NCBI GenBank assembly: GCA_900547825.1
Contig: URII01000003.1
Span: 1 to 64,000 of the forward strand
Length of the DNA stretch: 64,000 bases
Source: an uncultured Porphyromonadaceae bacterium
GTDB taxonomy: Bacteria; Bacteroidota; Bacteroidia; Bacteroidales; Muribaculaceae
Direction: 5' to 3'
The notes under the pieces were generated by a model. That model was not told the origin of the DNA, did no database searches, and saw only the letters and a program-made list of their open reading frames with translations. This document shows positions 50,197-59,023 of this stretch, piece after piece. The translations under genes and the position numbers were made by a program. Position 1 is the first letter of the stretch; each line of letters opens with the position of its first letter.

Positions 50197-52169
50197 TACA
50201 TCTGATAGTCCACTGAAAGCACCTGGAACTCCGTGCGCCTGTTGATCTGGTCGGCGGCCTCCTGATCCTGCTCAGGAAGGGCAAGTATGAATTTCTCATC
50301 CAGCACATCGCCCTCCTTGAACTGCGGGAACTCGCGGGCCACACGTTTTGTCACCGTCTTGGGACGCGATTTGCCGTAACCCTGATACTGGAGACGGTCA
50401 GGAGCGATGCCGACAAATATCAGATAATCGATCACCGCCTTGGCCCGCCGGGCCGATAAGTCGAGATTATACTCGTCGGATCCCCAGCGGTCGGTATGCG
50501 AAGCCATCTCAATGGTTATATTGGGATTGTCGCGCAACATCTCGGCAAGCTCGTCGAGAGCCTGCTTTGACTCGGGACGCAATGTCGCTTTATCGAAATC
50601 GTAGAAAATATTCTCCACAATATTTGGCTTCGACACCGAAGCAAGGATGAAGTCAATGCCATAGTCGGCATCCTCTTCGGCTGCATCGGACTTGAATTCC
50701 TGCTTGGCATTAAGATAACCTTTGGCACCGGCCAGCATCACATATTTTACATCACGGCTCAGAGGGAAACTGAACGAGCCATCATTACGCGCCACGGCTT
50801 TCTGATTCGAACCGTCATCACCTACAATCCGGATCACGGCATTGGGCACCGGCTCTTCATCCTTGTCGAGCACCCATCCCGAAATAGTGATTTTAAGATC
50901 AGGCAACACGAATGAATATATGTGGTCGTATCCCCTGCCGTCGCCACGGTTGGAGCTGAGAAAACCCTCCTCACGGTCAGGCGAATAATAGGTTATACCG
51001 AAATCATCGCCCGACGAGTTTATAGGCGTGCCCATATTCACCACATTCCAGCCGCCCGAAGGTGTAAGGATGGCTTTGAACAGGTCAAGTCCGCCATAAC
51101 CCGGATGGCCGTCGGATGCGAATATCAGTATACTGTCGGTCAAGGCATATGGGAACACCTCGTCGCCGGGTGTGTTTATGGCCTCGCCAAGATTCTCAAG
51201 CGAACCTCCGCGGTCGGTGAGATTTATGCGCCATATGTCACGGCCGCCTGAACCGCCGGGCATATCGGATGTGAAATATAGAAACCTTCCGTCGGGCGAC
51301 ACAGCCGGATGGCCGTAGCTTGAAAGCGTGTCGGAAGTGATCTCCAATTTCACCGGAGCACTCCATTTGGCATCGGAACGCTGCGATGTGAATATCTCCA
51401 CTCCCGTGGATGCAAACGGACTGCGGCGAGCCTTGGTCAGATACATGGTCGAACCGTCGGGCGAAAACGACACCACGCCTTCGTCAAGTTCCGAGTTAAG
51501 CTCTCCCTCCACGGCTTCGGGACGCTGCCACTCACCTTTCTCATTCTGACGCGACACCCATATGTCGCCGTTCTTCATGCCGGTGATCTCACTGCGCTTG
51601 GTGCCGGTGACATGTTCGTTAGTGGTGGTGAAATAAAGCGCACCGCGGTCAGTACCGTAAAGCATGGGAGCATAGTCGGCCCGGCGGGAATTGAACAGCT
51701 TATGCTGCCTTACCACATAACGGGTCTTGCCCGTTTTTTCCGCCCCTGCCTTGGCGCCGGCAAGACCCGTCTGTGCAAGTTTAGACGAAGGGGCTCTCAT
51801 CAGAAATTCCTGATAAGCTTTCACCGCCTGGGCGTAACGGCCATCGGCATGCAGCATCTGTGCAAGACGCAACTGGGCCATTGAATCCGGATAACCATAA
51901 CGGATGGCGTTCTGATAAGCTGCGGCGGCGCGGGCACTCTGATTAAGTTCACGGTAGCATTCGCCCATCTTGAACGCCACGACACCGCGCATAGGCCTCT
52001 CCTCCTTTTTGGTCATTTTATTATAGACCTTGCGATAGGTATTGGCCGCATCGAAGTATTCACCCCGCTGCATCTGTTCGTCGGCAACGGAAAGCTTAGG
52101 CCCGCGGCATGCTCCGAGAGCTATTATCAGAATGGCTGCCGTAAGCAGCCGCATCAAATTCGGTTTCAT
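50193..52169 (-). CDS. OmpA-family lipoprotein with TPR, beta-propeller and CRD domains (PorE-like)
   Basis: This 658-residue lipoprotein (signal ending LGAC, Cys20 or Cys21) has four regions in order: TPR (about 25-150), a WD40/PD40-type beta-propeller (about 170-425, with repeated SPDGSTMYLTKA, SPDGRFLYFTSD and YSPDREEGFLSSN blades), a carboxypeptidase-regulatory-like domain (about 428-515, ISGWVLDKDEEPVPNAVIRI) and an OmpA C-terminal peptidoglycan-binding domain (about 525-650, FDFDKATLRPESKQALDELAEML and SHTDRWGSDEYNLDLSARRAKAV). This order is that described for PorE of the type IX secretion system, although similar lipoproteins without that role exist. The stop overlaps the GSCFA start. 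Confidence 0.88.
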   Translation of the reverse strand: MKPNLMRLLTAAILIIALGACRGPKLSVADEQMQRGEYFDAANTYRKVYNKMTKKEERPMRGVVAFKMGECYRELNQSARAAAAYQNAIRYGYPDSMAQLRLAQMLHADGRYAQAVKAYQEFLMRAPSSKLAQTGLAGAKAGAEKTGKTRYVVRQHKLFNSRRADYAPMLYGTDRGALYFTTTNEHVTGTKRSEITGMKNGDIWVSRQNEKGEWQRPEAVEGELNSELDEGVVSFSPDGSTMYLTKARRSPFASTGVEIFTSQRSDAKWSAPVKLEITSDTLSSYGHPAVSPDGRFLYFTSDMPGGSGGRDIWRINLTDRGGSLENLGEAINTPGDEVFPYALTDSILIFASDGHPGYGGLDLFKAILTPSGGWNVVNMGTPINSSGDDFGITYYSPDREEGFLSSNRGDGRGYDHIYSFVLPDLKITISGWVLDKDEEPVPNAVIRIVGDDGSNQKAVARNDGSFSFPLSRDVKYVMLAGAKGYLNAKQEFKSDAAEEDADYGIDFILASVSKPNIVENIFYDFDKATLRPESKQALDELAEMLRDNPNITIEMASHTDRWGSDEYNLDLSARRAKAVIDYLIFVGIAPDRLQYQGYGKSRPKTVTKRVAREFPQFKEGDVLDEKFILALPEQDQEAADQINRRTEFQVLSVDYQMY

Positions 52170-52213
52170 ATATCGTCAGTATTCACTTTCTATGTTAAAG
52201 GACATCGCGGCTG

Positions 52214-53056
52214 TCAGCGCGAATGAAACTCGACCAGGCCTGTCATTGGCGAGGCCGTTATAATTCCGGTTTCATAACCTGTGGACTCGGCCGCCGCGGC
52301 AAGTATCTCACGGAAATGCCACGCTATGGAGCCGGTGAAGTTTACAGTACGCAAGCCTGTATAACTGTAATTGGCAACATTACGCTCAAAAAATTTCACA
52401 AACTGGTCAAACACGAGATCCCTTAGCCCCGGTTCACCTATCCGGGCAAGGATAAAGGGCGTAAACGACGCAAGGAACCTGTTGGGTGTCGGATTGCGGT
52501 AAACGCGGTTTATGATTTCCGGAAGATCAAGCTGATAATAATCAAAAAACTCATTGCGCAAATGCTTAGGCAGCCGGTTTTTGATCAAGGCGCCTATAAG
52601 TTCGCGGCCAAGAACAGCGCCGGATCCTTCGTCGCCGAGAATAAAACCGAGCGGCGACACATTGTCAATGATCCGCTCACCGTTGAAATAGCATGAATTG
52701 GAACCGGTGCCCATGATACACGCAAGCCCTGGACGATCACCGCACAGCGCACGCGCAGCTCCGAGCAGATCGGAATTCACCGACACCTCGGCCTGCGGGC
52801 CCACTATCTGCGTTATGACACGCGCCATGCGGCGGCATGTCTCGTCGTTGAAGCATCCGGCACCATAATAGTACACACGGTCAATCTTTATATCCTCTAT
52901 GGCCGGCCGTAATTCCCCGTCCATAGTCTCGTACATCTCATCACGCGACAGCATGACAGGATTAAGACCCTGGGTAAGAATCTTTTTAACGGGAAGGCCG
53001 CCGTCCACAGCCTGCCACTCTATCTTGGTGCTTCCACCGTCGGCAATCAGAATCAT
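52214..53056 (-). CDS. BadF/BadG/BcrA/BcrD-type kinase (N-acetylglucosamine kinase-like)
   Basis: This 280-residue protein of the actin-like ATPase fold opens ILIADGGSTKIEWQAVD (phosphate 1) and has CIMGTGSNSCYFNG (about 115-128, phosphate 2) and FILGDEGSGAVLG. These match the group that includes eukaryotic-type N-acetylglucosamine kinases. It most likely phosphorylates an amino sugar from wall or mucin recycling, but the substrate is inferred. It is the first gene of the unit that continues with the PorE-like, GSCFA and murF-alr genes. The -7 box at 53097-53104 precedes it. Confidence 0.88.
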   Translation of the reverse strand: MILIADGGSTKIEWQAVDGGLPVKKILTQGLNPVMLSRDEMYETMDGELRPAIEDIKIDRVYYYGAGCFNDETCRRMARVITQIVGPQAEVSVNSDLLGAARALCGDRPGLACIMGTGSNSCYFNGERIIDNVSPLGFILGDEGSGAVLGRELIGALIKNRLPKHLRNEFFDYYQLDLPEIINRVYRNPTPNRFLASFTPFILARIGEPGLRDLVFDQFVKFFERNVANYSYTGLRTVNFTGSIAWHFREILAAAAESTGYETGIITASPMTGLVEFHSR

Positions 53057-53096
53057 CCCGCAACAGTTCGTTTAATCAGCTTATAAATATTTTACG

Positions 53097-53104
53097 CAAA
53101 TTTA
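53097..53104 (-). promoter_or_regulatory. -7 element of the kinase-PorE-like-GSCFA-murF-alr unit
   Basis: TAAATTTG on the minus strand, 40 bases before the ATG at 53056. A TTG at 53118-53120 is only 13 bases upstream, so the -33 part is weak. Confidence 0.6.
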
Positions 53105-53260
53105 AGCAATTATTTGTCAACAGATACGGCGGCAGGAGTTGTTTTTACCGCACACCTGTTAATCTAACGTGTGGCAAGGCGATTTTAGGGTGAGAGTAGC
53201 CCGAAATCCAATTTTTTTTGCGAAATTTGCACCAATTTAATAATCAACAATCACTCGACA

Positions 53261-54277
53261 ATGGAGTTTACCGCCGAACAGATTGCCGCTTTGGTCAACG
53301 GAGAGATTGAAGGTGACGGCAGTGTGGCTATTAACGATTTTGCCAAAATAGAGGAGGGCGTTCCAGGCGCCATCTCTTTCCTCGCCAATCCCAAATACAC
53401 CCATCACATATATAACACCCGGTCAAGCGCCGTACTGGTGCGCCGCGACTTCGCAGCCGAACATCCCGTAAGCGCCACTCTTATCCGGGTAGATGACCCG
53501 TATGCCACCATAGCGCAGCTTCTCACCATGGTGCAGCAGATGATGGCGGCCCATCCCGCAGGCATAGAGACTCCATGCCATGTAGCGGAAGGGGTCGAAA
53601 CGGATCCGGAAACCTATATAGGTGCATTTGCCTATGTAGGAAAAGGTGTGAAACTCGGCAAAGGGGTAAAGATATATCCTCAGGTATACGTGGGCGACAA
53701 CGTGACCATAGGCGATGGCTCGGTGCTCTATCCCGGCGTAAAGGTTTACCACGGATGCCGTATCGGCAGCGGATGCATACTCCATTCCGGAGTGGTGATC
53801 GGAGCTGACGGCTTCGGATTCGCGCCAACAGCCGAAGGATATGAGAAAATACCCCAGATAGGAAATGTGGTTGTAGAGGATAACGTGGAACTGGGGGCCA
53901 ACACAACAGTTGACCGCGCCACGATGGGAAGCACAGTCATTCACCGTGGAGTGAAACTCGACAACCTCATACAGATAGCCCATAACTGCGAGGTGGGCGA
54001 ACACACCGTAATGGCGGCACAGGCAGGAGTGGCCGGCTCCACCAAAGTAGGATCACGATGCATGGTAGGCGGTCAGGTAGGACTGGCCGGCCACATAAAT
54101 ATAGGCGATAACGTGATGATCGGCGCCCAGTCAGGCATAGGAAGCAATGTGGCAGCCGGCAGCCGGATGATGGGAAGCCCGGCTGTGCCGATGCGCGATT
54201 ATGCCCGGAATGTGGTATACATCAAACGTCTTCACGAACTATTCGCTCAAGTGAACAAAATAAACAACTCAAAATAA
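53261..54277 (+). CDS. lpxD: UDP-3-O-(3-hydroxyacyl)glucosamine N-acyltransferase
   Basis: This 338-residue protein has an N-terminal acyl-chain-recognition domain (about 1-100, EFTAEQIAALVNGEIEGDG) and a left-handed beta-helix of hexapeptide repeats (about 105-300), ending in a short helix. The catalytic His lies in NLIQIAHNCEVGE (about residue 237). It adds the second acyl chain in lipid A synthesis. It begins the lpxD-lpxC/fabZ-lpxA run, only 3 bases before the next gene. A degenerate -7 (GAAATTTG, 53222-53229) is the only promoter candidate seen. Confidence 0.96.
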   Translation: MEFTAEQIAALVNGEIEGDGSVAINDFAKIEEGVPGAISFLANPKYTHHIYNTRSSAVLVRRDFAAEHPVSATLIRVDDPYATIAQLLTMVQQMMAAHPAGIETPCHVAEGVETDPETYIGAFAYVGKGVKLGKGVKIYPQVYVGDNVTIGDGSVLYPGVKVYHGCRIGSGCILHSGVVIGADGFGFAPTAEGYEKIPQIGNVVVEDNVELGANTTVDRATMGSTVIHRGVKLDNLIQIAHNCEVGEHTVMAAQAGVAGSTKVGSRCMVGGQVGLAGHINIGDNVMIGAQSGIGSNVAAGSRMMGSPAVPMRDYARNVVYIKRLHELFAQVNKINNSK

Positions 54278-54280
54278 ATC

Positions 54281-55663
54281 ATGAAGCAAATCACATTGAA
54301 GCAGCCTTTCACTGTAAAAGGCAAGGGGCTGCACACAGGGCTTGAGATCGAGGCTACATTTCATCCGGCCCCCGAGGGTCACGGATATAAATTCAAGCGC
54401 GTGGATCTTGAAGGAGAGCCGGTGATTGACGCCTTAGGCGAAAACGTTGTGGAAGCCAACCGCGGCACAGTGATAGCCAAAGGCGATGTGCGCGTAAGCA
54501 CCATTGAACACGCCATGGCCGCACTTTACGCAGCCGGCATAGACAACTGCCTCATAACACTCAACGCTCCAGAACTGCCAATACTCGACGGAAGCGCCCG
54601 CGAATATTGCGAAAAAATAGCGGAAGCGGGAATATCGGAACAGAAAGCCGACAAGGACTATTATATAGTACGCCAGAAAATAGAGGTCAAGGACGAGGCC
54701 ACCGGGGCATCGATACTTGTGCTTCCCGACGATGAATTCTCGGTCGAGACCATGGTGGAGTTCAACTCTCCTGTGCTTGCCAACCAATATGCGTCGCTGC
54801 GCGACATGAGGGATTTCAACCGTGAGATAGGATCAAGCCGCACATTCGTGTTCGTACGCGAAGTGGAGCCTCTGGTAAAGAATAATCTCATAAAAGGAGG
54901 CGACCTCGACAATGCCATAGTGATATATGACTCGCCTATGGAACAAAAAGAGCTTGACCGCCTGGCCGACCTAATGCACGTACCCCATAAGGATGTGACG
55001 GAATTCGGCTACATCAACAACCGTCCGCTGAGCCACGACAATGAGCCGGCCCGACACAAGCTGCTTGATGTGATAGGTGACCTCGCACTGATAGGTCGTC
55101 CCATAAAGGGCAAAATAATAGCCACACATCCAGGCCATACCATAAACACCGCTTTTGCGAAAAAAATACGCAAGGAGCTCAAACGTCAGGAAGTGCAACC
55201 GCCTCTCTACAATCCCAATGCAAGTCCGATCCTTGACAACAACCAGATACGCGAGATGCTCCCCCACCGCTATCCGTTCCTGCTGGTGGACAAGGTAATC
55301 GAGATGGGCGACAACCATATTGTAGGTGTAAAGAACGTAACGGTCAACGAACCGTTCTTCCAGGGTCATTTCCCCGACGAACCCGTAATGCCCGGCGTGC
55401 TGCATGTAGAGGCCATGGCACAGACAGGCGGACTGCTTGTGCTTTCACAGCTCCCCGATCCGGAACATTACAGCACCTACTTCATGAAGATCGACAATGT
55501 GAAGTTCCGCCAGAAGGTAGTGCCGGGCGACACACTGCTGTTCCATGTATCGTTCATGACCGAACTGCGCCGCGGATGCGCAGTAATGAAGGGCTACGCA
55601 TTTGTCGGTGACAAGATTGTGACCGAATGCGAGTTTATGGCCCAGATTATCAAGAACAAGTAA
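54281..55663 (+). CDS. LpxC-FabZ fusion: UDP-3-O-acyl-GlcNAc deacetylase / 3-hydroxyacyl-ACP dehydratase
   Basis: This 460-residue fusion has LpxC (about 1-300) and FabZ (about 315-460). LpxC shows TGLEIEATFHPAPEGHGYKF, the zinc-binding His in STIEHAMAALYAAGIDN (about 77) and ARHKLLDVIGDLAL (about 255-268), and HPGHTINTAFAK. FabZ shows LPHRYPFLLVDKV (about 326-338) and FFQGHFPDEPVMPGVLHVEAMAQ (about 360-382) with its catalytic His. One polypeptide thus carries the committed lipid A step and a fatty-acid elongation step, which compete for the same acyl substrate. The fusion is characteristic of Bacteroidetes. Confidence 0.97.
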   Translation: MKQITLKQPFTVKGKGLHTGLEIEATFHPAPEGHGYKFKRVDLEGEPVIDALGENVVEANRGTVIAKGDVRVSTIEHAMAALYAAGIDNCLITLNAPELPILDGSAREYCEKIAEAGISEQKADKDYYIVRQKIEVKDEATGASILVLPDDEFSVETMVEFNSPVLANQYASLRDMRDFNREIGSSRTFVFVREVEPLVKNNLIKGGDLDNAIVIYDSPMEQKELDRLADLMHVPHKDVTEFGYINNRPLSHDNEPARHKLLDVIGDLALIGRPIKGKIIATHPGHTINTAFAKKIRKELKRQEVQPPLYNPNASPILDNNQIREMLPHRYPFLLVDKVIEMGDNHIVGVKNVTVNEPFFQGHFPDEPVMPGVLHVEAMAQTGGLLVLSQLPDPEHYSTYFMKIDNVKFRQKVVPGDTLLFHVSFMTELRRGCAVMKGYAFVGDKIVTECEFMAQIIKNK

Positions 55664-55678
55664 AATACACACTACGAT

Positions 55679-56455
55679 ATGAACCAACCTTTAGCTTACA
55701 TCCATCCTGAGGCCAAGATAGCCCCCGGAGTGGTCATTGACCCGTTTGTCACTATCCACGGTAACGTGGAGATAGGCGAAGGAACCCGCATAGGCTCCAA
55801 TGTGACCATAATGGATGGTGCCCGCATAGGCAAAAACTGCACGATATTTCCAGGAGCCGTAATTTCGGCAATACCCCAGGATCTCAAATTCCGGGGCGAA
55901 AACACCACAGCCATCATAGGTGACAACACTGTGCTGCGCGAATGCGTAACAGTGAACCGCGGCACAGCCGCCAAAGGCAAGACCGTGGTGGGAAGCAACT
56001 GCCTCATAATGGCCTACTGCCATGTGGCTCACGACTGCGTGGTGGGTGACAACGTGATCATGAGCAATGCCACACAGCTTGCCGGCGAAGTAGTTGTAGA
56101 CAACTTCGCCATAATAGGTGGCGGCACACTCGTACACCAGTTCTGCCACATAGGCCCGCATGTAATGATTCAGGGTGGCGCCCTGATCAACAAGGATATA
56201 CCTCCATATGTCAAGGCTGCCCGTGACCCCATCGCCTATGCCGGTATAAACTCCATAGGCCTGCGCCGCCGCAATTTCTCAAGTGAGGTGATCCGCGAAA
56301 TTCAGGAAATATACCGTTACCTCTATCTCTCCGGCCTCAACAATTCCGATGCAGTGGAACGCATAGAAGCCGAACTGCCGGCAACTCCGGAACGCGACGA
56401 GATAATACTCTTCGTCCGCAATTCCAAGCGCGGCATTATACGCGGCTACGTATAA
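55679..56455 (+). CDS. lpxA: UDP-N-acetylglucosamine acyltransferase
   Basis: This 258-residue protein is a hexapeptide-repeat beta-helix (about 1-185) with a helical C-terminal domain. AYCHVAHDCVVGDNVIMSN (about 117-135) contains the catalytic His, and INSIGLRRRNFSSEVIREI (about 195-213) is the usual start of the C-terminal helices. LpxA adds the first acyl chain to UDP-GlcNAc. It starts 15 bases after lpxC-fabZ and ends the lpx run, which is closed by a strong hairpin at 56485-56517. Confidence 0.96.
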   Translation: MNQPLAYIHPEAKIAPGVVIDPFVTIHGNVEIGEGTRIGSNVTIMDGARIGKNCTIFPGAVISAIPQDLKFRGENTTAIIGDNTVLRECVTVNRGTAAKGKTVVGSNCLIMAYCHVAHDCVVGDNVIMSNATQLAGEVVVDNFAIIGGGTLVHQFCHIGPHVMIQGGALINKDIPPYVKAARDPIAYAGINSIGLRRRNFSSEVIREIQEIYRYLYLSGLNNSDAVERIEAELPATPERDEIILFVRNSKRGIIRGYV

Positions 56456-56484
56456 CTCCCGGCTCAAACGCATATCTGACACCT

Positions 56485-56525
56485 GCCGCGTGGACTTACT
56501 CATAGGTTCCACGCGGCTTACTTAT
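56485..56525 (+). terminator. Terminator after lpxA
   Basis: GCCGCGTGGA (56485-56494) pairs perfectly with TCCACGCGGC (56508-56517) around a 13-base loop and is followed by a moderately T-rich stretch. Confidence 0.75.
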
Positions 56526-56621
56526 TATACACAGGAACTTTCCCCTGCAGTTAAATGTTTATTATTTGACTCGGATATGAATTATTATCTTGTTCGCAGT
56601 CAATTTTCACTAATTTAATTT

Positions 56622-57371
56622 ATGAGTCAGATGCGTATTTTATCATTTCTAATAACAGCCTCATTGTTATCTTCAGCATTCACGGCCAACGCTCAATCAG
56701 AGTTTACAGCCGACGGAGTAAAATATCGTGCCGAGGACTATGACAATGCCACTATCATTGGCTACGATTCTATAGGAGAACTCCTTGTTATCCCTTATAC
56801 TGTACAATATACAGAACCTGACGGTCATTCCTACATGCTGTTCGTCACAAAAATAGCTGACGGTGCATTTACCGATGGCCATATTAAAAAACTGTATTTC
56901 GCTACACCCCCATATGACCTACCGGAAAAATACCGACAGCTAACAATAGGAGATCAGGCATTTGCGTCCGACTCCATAACTCTGATAGGAGTGGCTCGTC
57001 CGGATCTACCGATAGTGGAAGGGGATCCGTTCAGTGAATATGCTTACGAACACGCTCGTCTTCTCATATCGGATGAACTTACACCGGCGGAACAACAAGC
57101 CTATCGCACTACGGATCCATGGAAACGATTTTTTGAAGAAGGAGGAGGTATTATAACGGGTATTTCCCAAGCTGAAAGGAATCAGGAACTTTCGGTAAAT
57201 GCCACAGGAAACGGTATAGAAGTAAATTACGGAAACGGCAGCGGAGTAATAATAGATGTGTACAGAAGCAACGGAATGCTGATATATAGCGGCTCACCGG
57301 GCACCATAACCACAGGGCGTGGGATATTCATTATACGTGCCGGACAATCGGTCATAAAAATAGCAGTATGA
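56622..57371 (+). CDS. Small secreted protein with BspA-type repeat remnant and CTD-like C-terminus
   Basis: This 249-residue protein has a signal peptide (to about residue 25, ending ANAQS; an alternative ATG at 56631 also fits). The middle contains EKYRQLTIGDQAFASDSITLIGV and AYEHARLLISDELTPAEQQAYRTTDPWKRFFE, which resemble the BspA-type leucine-rich-repeat ends seen in Bacteroidales surface proteins, though only one or two repeats remain. The last 60 residues (VIIDVYRSNGMLIYSG and GRGIFIIRAGQSVIKIAV) resemble the short beta-sandwich C-termini often found on secreted proteins of this order, including T9SS sorting domains. It is a single gene between strong hairpins. Function is unknown. Confidence 0.65.
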   Translation: MSQMRILSFLITASLLSSAFTANAQSEFTADGVKYRAEDYDNATIIGYDSIGELLVIPYTVQYTEPDGHSYMLFVTKIADGAFTDGHIKKLYFATPPYDLPEKYRQLTIGDQAFASDSITLIGVARPDLPIVEGDPFSEYAYEHARLLISDELTPAEQQAYRTTDPWKRFFEEGGGIITGISQAERNQELSVNATGNGIEVNYGNGSGVIIDVYRSNGMLIYSGSPGTITTGRGIFIIRAGQSVIKIAV

Positions 57372-57387
57372 CAATACTGAAAACGGA

Positions 57388-57422
57388 TGCGGCGGTCTTT
57401 CAAAATTTGAAAGAGCGCCGCA
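57388..57422. terminator. Bidirectional hairpin between convergent genes
   Basis: TGCGGCG (57388-57394) and TCTTTCAAA (57396-57404) pair with TTTGAAAGA (57406-57414) and CGCCGCA (57416-57422): sixteen pairs with one G/G mismatch and a one-base centre. It lies between the stops of the secreted-protein gene and the zinc-ribbon gene. Confidence 0.7.
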
Positions 57423-57446
57423 ACGTGCCTGTATAACTTAATCAGT

Positions 57447-58217
57447 TCAGGCGGGATTTTCAACGCCTGCAAGTTCGGGATCTATCATGATGCGTCCGCA
57501 ATACTCGCATACTATAACCTTCTTATGAAGTTTGATTTCCATCTGCTTCTGCGGCGGAATACGGTTGAAGCAACCTCCGCAGGCATTACGCTGGATATAC
57601 ACTATTCCAAGTCCGTTACGCGCGTTCTTGCGGATACGCTTGAAAGCGGCGAGCGTGCGTGGATCAACATCAGGCTCAATGGCTTTGACCTGTTCACGAA
57701 GATTATCCTCATCCTGCTTGGTTTCGGAAACTATCTCTTCGAGCTCGGCACGCTTTTCGTTAAGAATATGCTCCTTGTCGCTCAAAAGCTCGCGTGTTGA
57801 GTCTATCTCGCCTTTCTTATTTTCGCTTGCACGCTCACACTCGGTGATGTGTTTCTCGCAAAGTTCTATTTCAAGTGTCTGGAACTCTATTTCTTTGGAG
57901 AGTAGATCAAACTCACGGTTGTTCTTCACCTCGTTGAGCTGCTCCTTATAACGCGCTATTTTCGACTGGGCCTCATTGATTTTCTCTTTCTCCATAAGGC
58001 CTTTCTGACGCAGTTCCTCGATTTCGCGCTGGTAATTGTCGATGCGGGTCTGGAGACCTGCGATAGTGTCCTCAAGGTCGCGCACTTCAAGAGGAAGCTC
58101 TCCGCGCACGGTACGTATACGGTCGATCTGCGACAGAAGTGTCTGAAGCTTATAGAGCGATTTAAGACGCTGCTCCACGGTGAGGGCCTGTTCGCTCTTG
58201 TTGTTGTCGTTAGCCAT
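57447..58217 (-). CDS. Coiled-coil protein with C4-type zinc ribbon
   Basis: This 256-residue protein is almost entirely helical coiled coil (about 10-195, repeated Glu/Lys/Leu heptads) and ends in a Cys4 zinc ribbon, ACGGCFNRIPPQ and VCEYCGRIMIDPE (about 210-248). It belongs to the widespread Bacteroidetes/Actinobacteria zinc-ribbon coiled-coil family whose role is unresolved; a nucleic-acid-linked task is often suspected. It starts 3 bases after the Nif3-like gene, so it is co-transcribed with it, but an internal promoter (58268-58300) would also allow independent expression. Confidence 0.88.
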   Translation of the reverse strand: MANDNNKSEQALTVEQRLKSLYKLQTLLSQIDRIRTVRGELPLEVRDLEDTIAGLQTRIDNYQREIEELRQKGLMEKEKINEAQSKIARYKEQLNEVKNNREFDLLSKEIEFQTLEIELCEKHITECERASENKKGEIDSTRELLSDKEHILNEKRAELEEIVSETKQDEDNLREQVKAIEPDVDPRTLAAFKRIRKNARNGLGIVYIQRNACGGCFNRIPPQKQMEIKLHKKVIVCEYCGRIMIDPELAGVENPA

Positions 58218-58220
58218 ATT

Positions 58221-59018
58221 CTATATGTAAGTTATGGGATTTGTTTCAGTCGATGAGATTCGAATTGCAAAGTTAGGAAATTTTTTCCTAATTATGTCAA
58301 GAATAATATCGGTTGTGCACCGTTCAGCCTCATAATGGCCTATATCAGCCAGAAGGATATAAGGTGCGAAGTCCACAAAATCATGATATTTTATATCCGA
58401 TGTAAGGAAAACATCGGCTCCGGCTTTCACAGCTTTACTGGCCAGGAATGCTCCGGAACCGCCACAGAGGGCCACCCTAAGATTCTCATGCCACTTCAGA
58501 TTCGATGCTTTTGCAGGATCACTGAACCGAACCACCGGACTTCCGAACACTTGTTTAAGCAGTTCGGCAAACATATCGGCAGAGCTACAGTTTTGCAGCA
58601 CTCCTATGGCACCTGCACCGGATGGATCCAATGGGCTTATTTCAGTCATACCCATTCTCCGGGCCATTTCAAGCGACACGCCATAAGGCTCGGGAGAATT
58701 GTCAAGCGCCGTATGGAGCGAATAAATCCCTACTCCACTCTCTATGGATTTCATGACTGCGGCACTCACCACAGAGTCGCCCGTAATCCGTTTAAGCCCC
58801 TTGAAAAGGAGCGGATGATGGCTCACTACAAGATTACAGCCTGAACGCTGCGCCTCCTCTATGACCCCGGATGTTGCATCCACACACAGCATTACCCCTG
58901 TGCAAGGCGCATCAGGATGGCCCGTCTGCCAGCCGCAGTTGTCATAATCCTCCTGTAGCTCCAGATCCACTTCCGCCTCTATGGCCCCTGTTATGTCACG
59001 GCAAAGAATCTCCGGCAC
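58221..59018 (-). CDS. Nif3-like dinuclear-metal protein
   Basis: This 265-residue protein of the Nif3/YqfO family has metal-binding residues in LVVSHHPLLFKGLK (about 63-76, the HH pair) and further ligands in ASGVGIYSLHTALDN and ILLADIGHYEAERC (about 223-236). The short form without a PII-like insertion is present. Biological role is unsettled; an RNA-cap or nucleotide hydrolase function has been proposed for some members. It starts 5 bases after the aspS stop and ends 3 bases before the zinc-ribbon gene. An inverted repeat and promoter lie inside its last 80 bases. Confidence 0.9.
   Translation of the reverse strand: MPEILCRDITGAIEAEVDLELQEDYDNCGWQTGHPDAPCTGVMLCVDATSGVIEEAQRSGCNLVVSHHPLLFKGLKRITGDSVVSAAVMKSIESGVGIYSLHTALDNSPEPYGVSLEMARRMGMTEISPLDPSGAGAIGVLQNCSSADMFAELLKQVFGSPVVRFSDPAKASNLKWHENLRVALCGGSGAFLASKAVKAGADVFLTSDIKYHDFVDFAPYILLADIGHYEAERCTTDIILDIIRKKFPNFAIRISSTETNPITYI
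58268..58300 (-). promoter_or_regulatory. Internal promoter with palindromic spacer, inside the nif3-like gene
   Basis: On the minus strand TTG (58298-58300) and TAACTTTG (58268-58275) are 22 bases apart, and the spacer together with the -7 contains the inverted repeat TTAGGAAA-TTT-TTTCCTAA (58273-58291). Transcription would begin about 58262 and give a 45-base leader to the zinc-ribbon ATG at 58217. Confidence 0.55.
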
Positions 59019-59023
59019 GGGTA

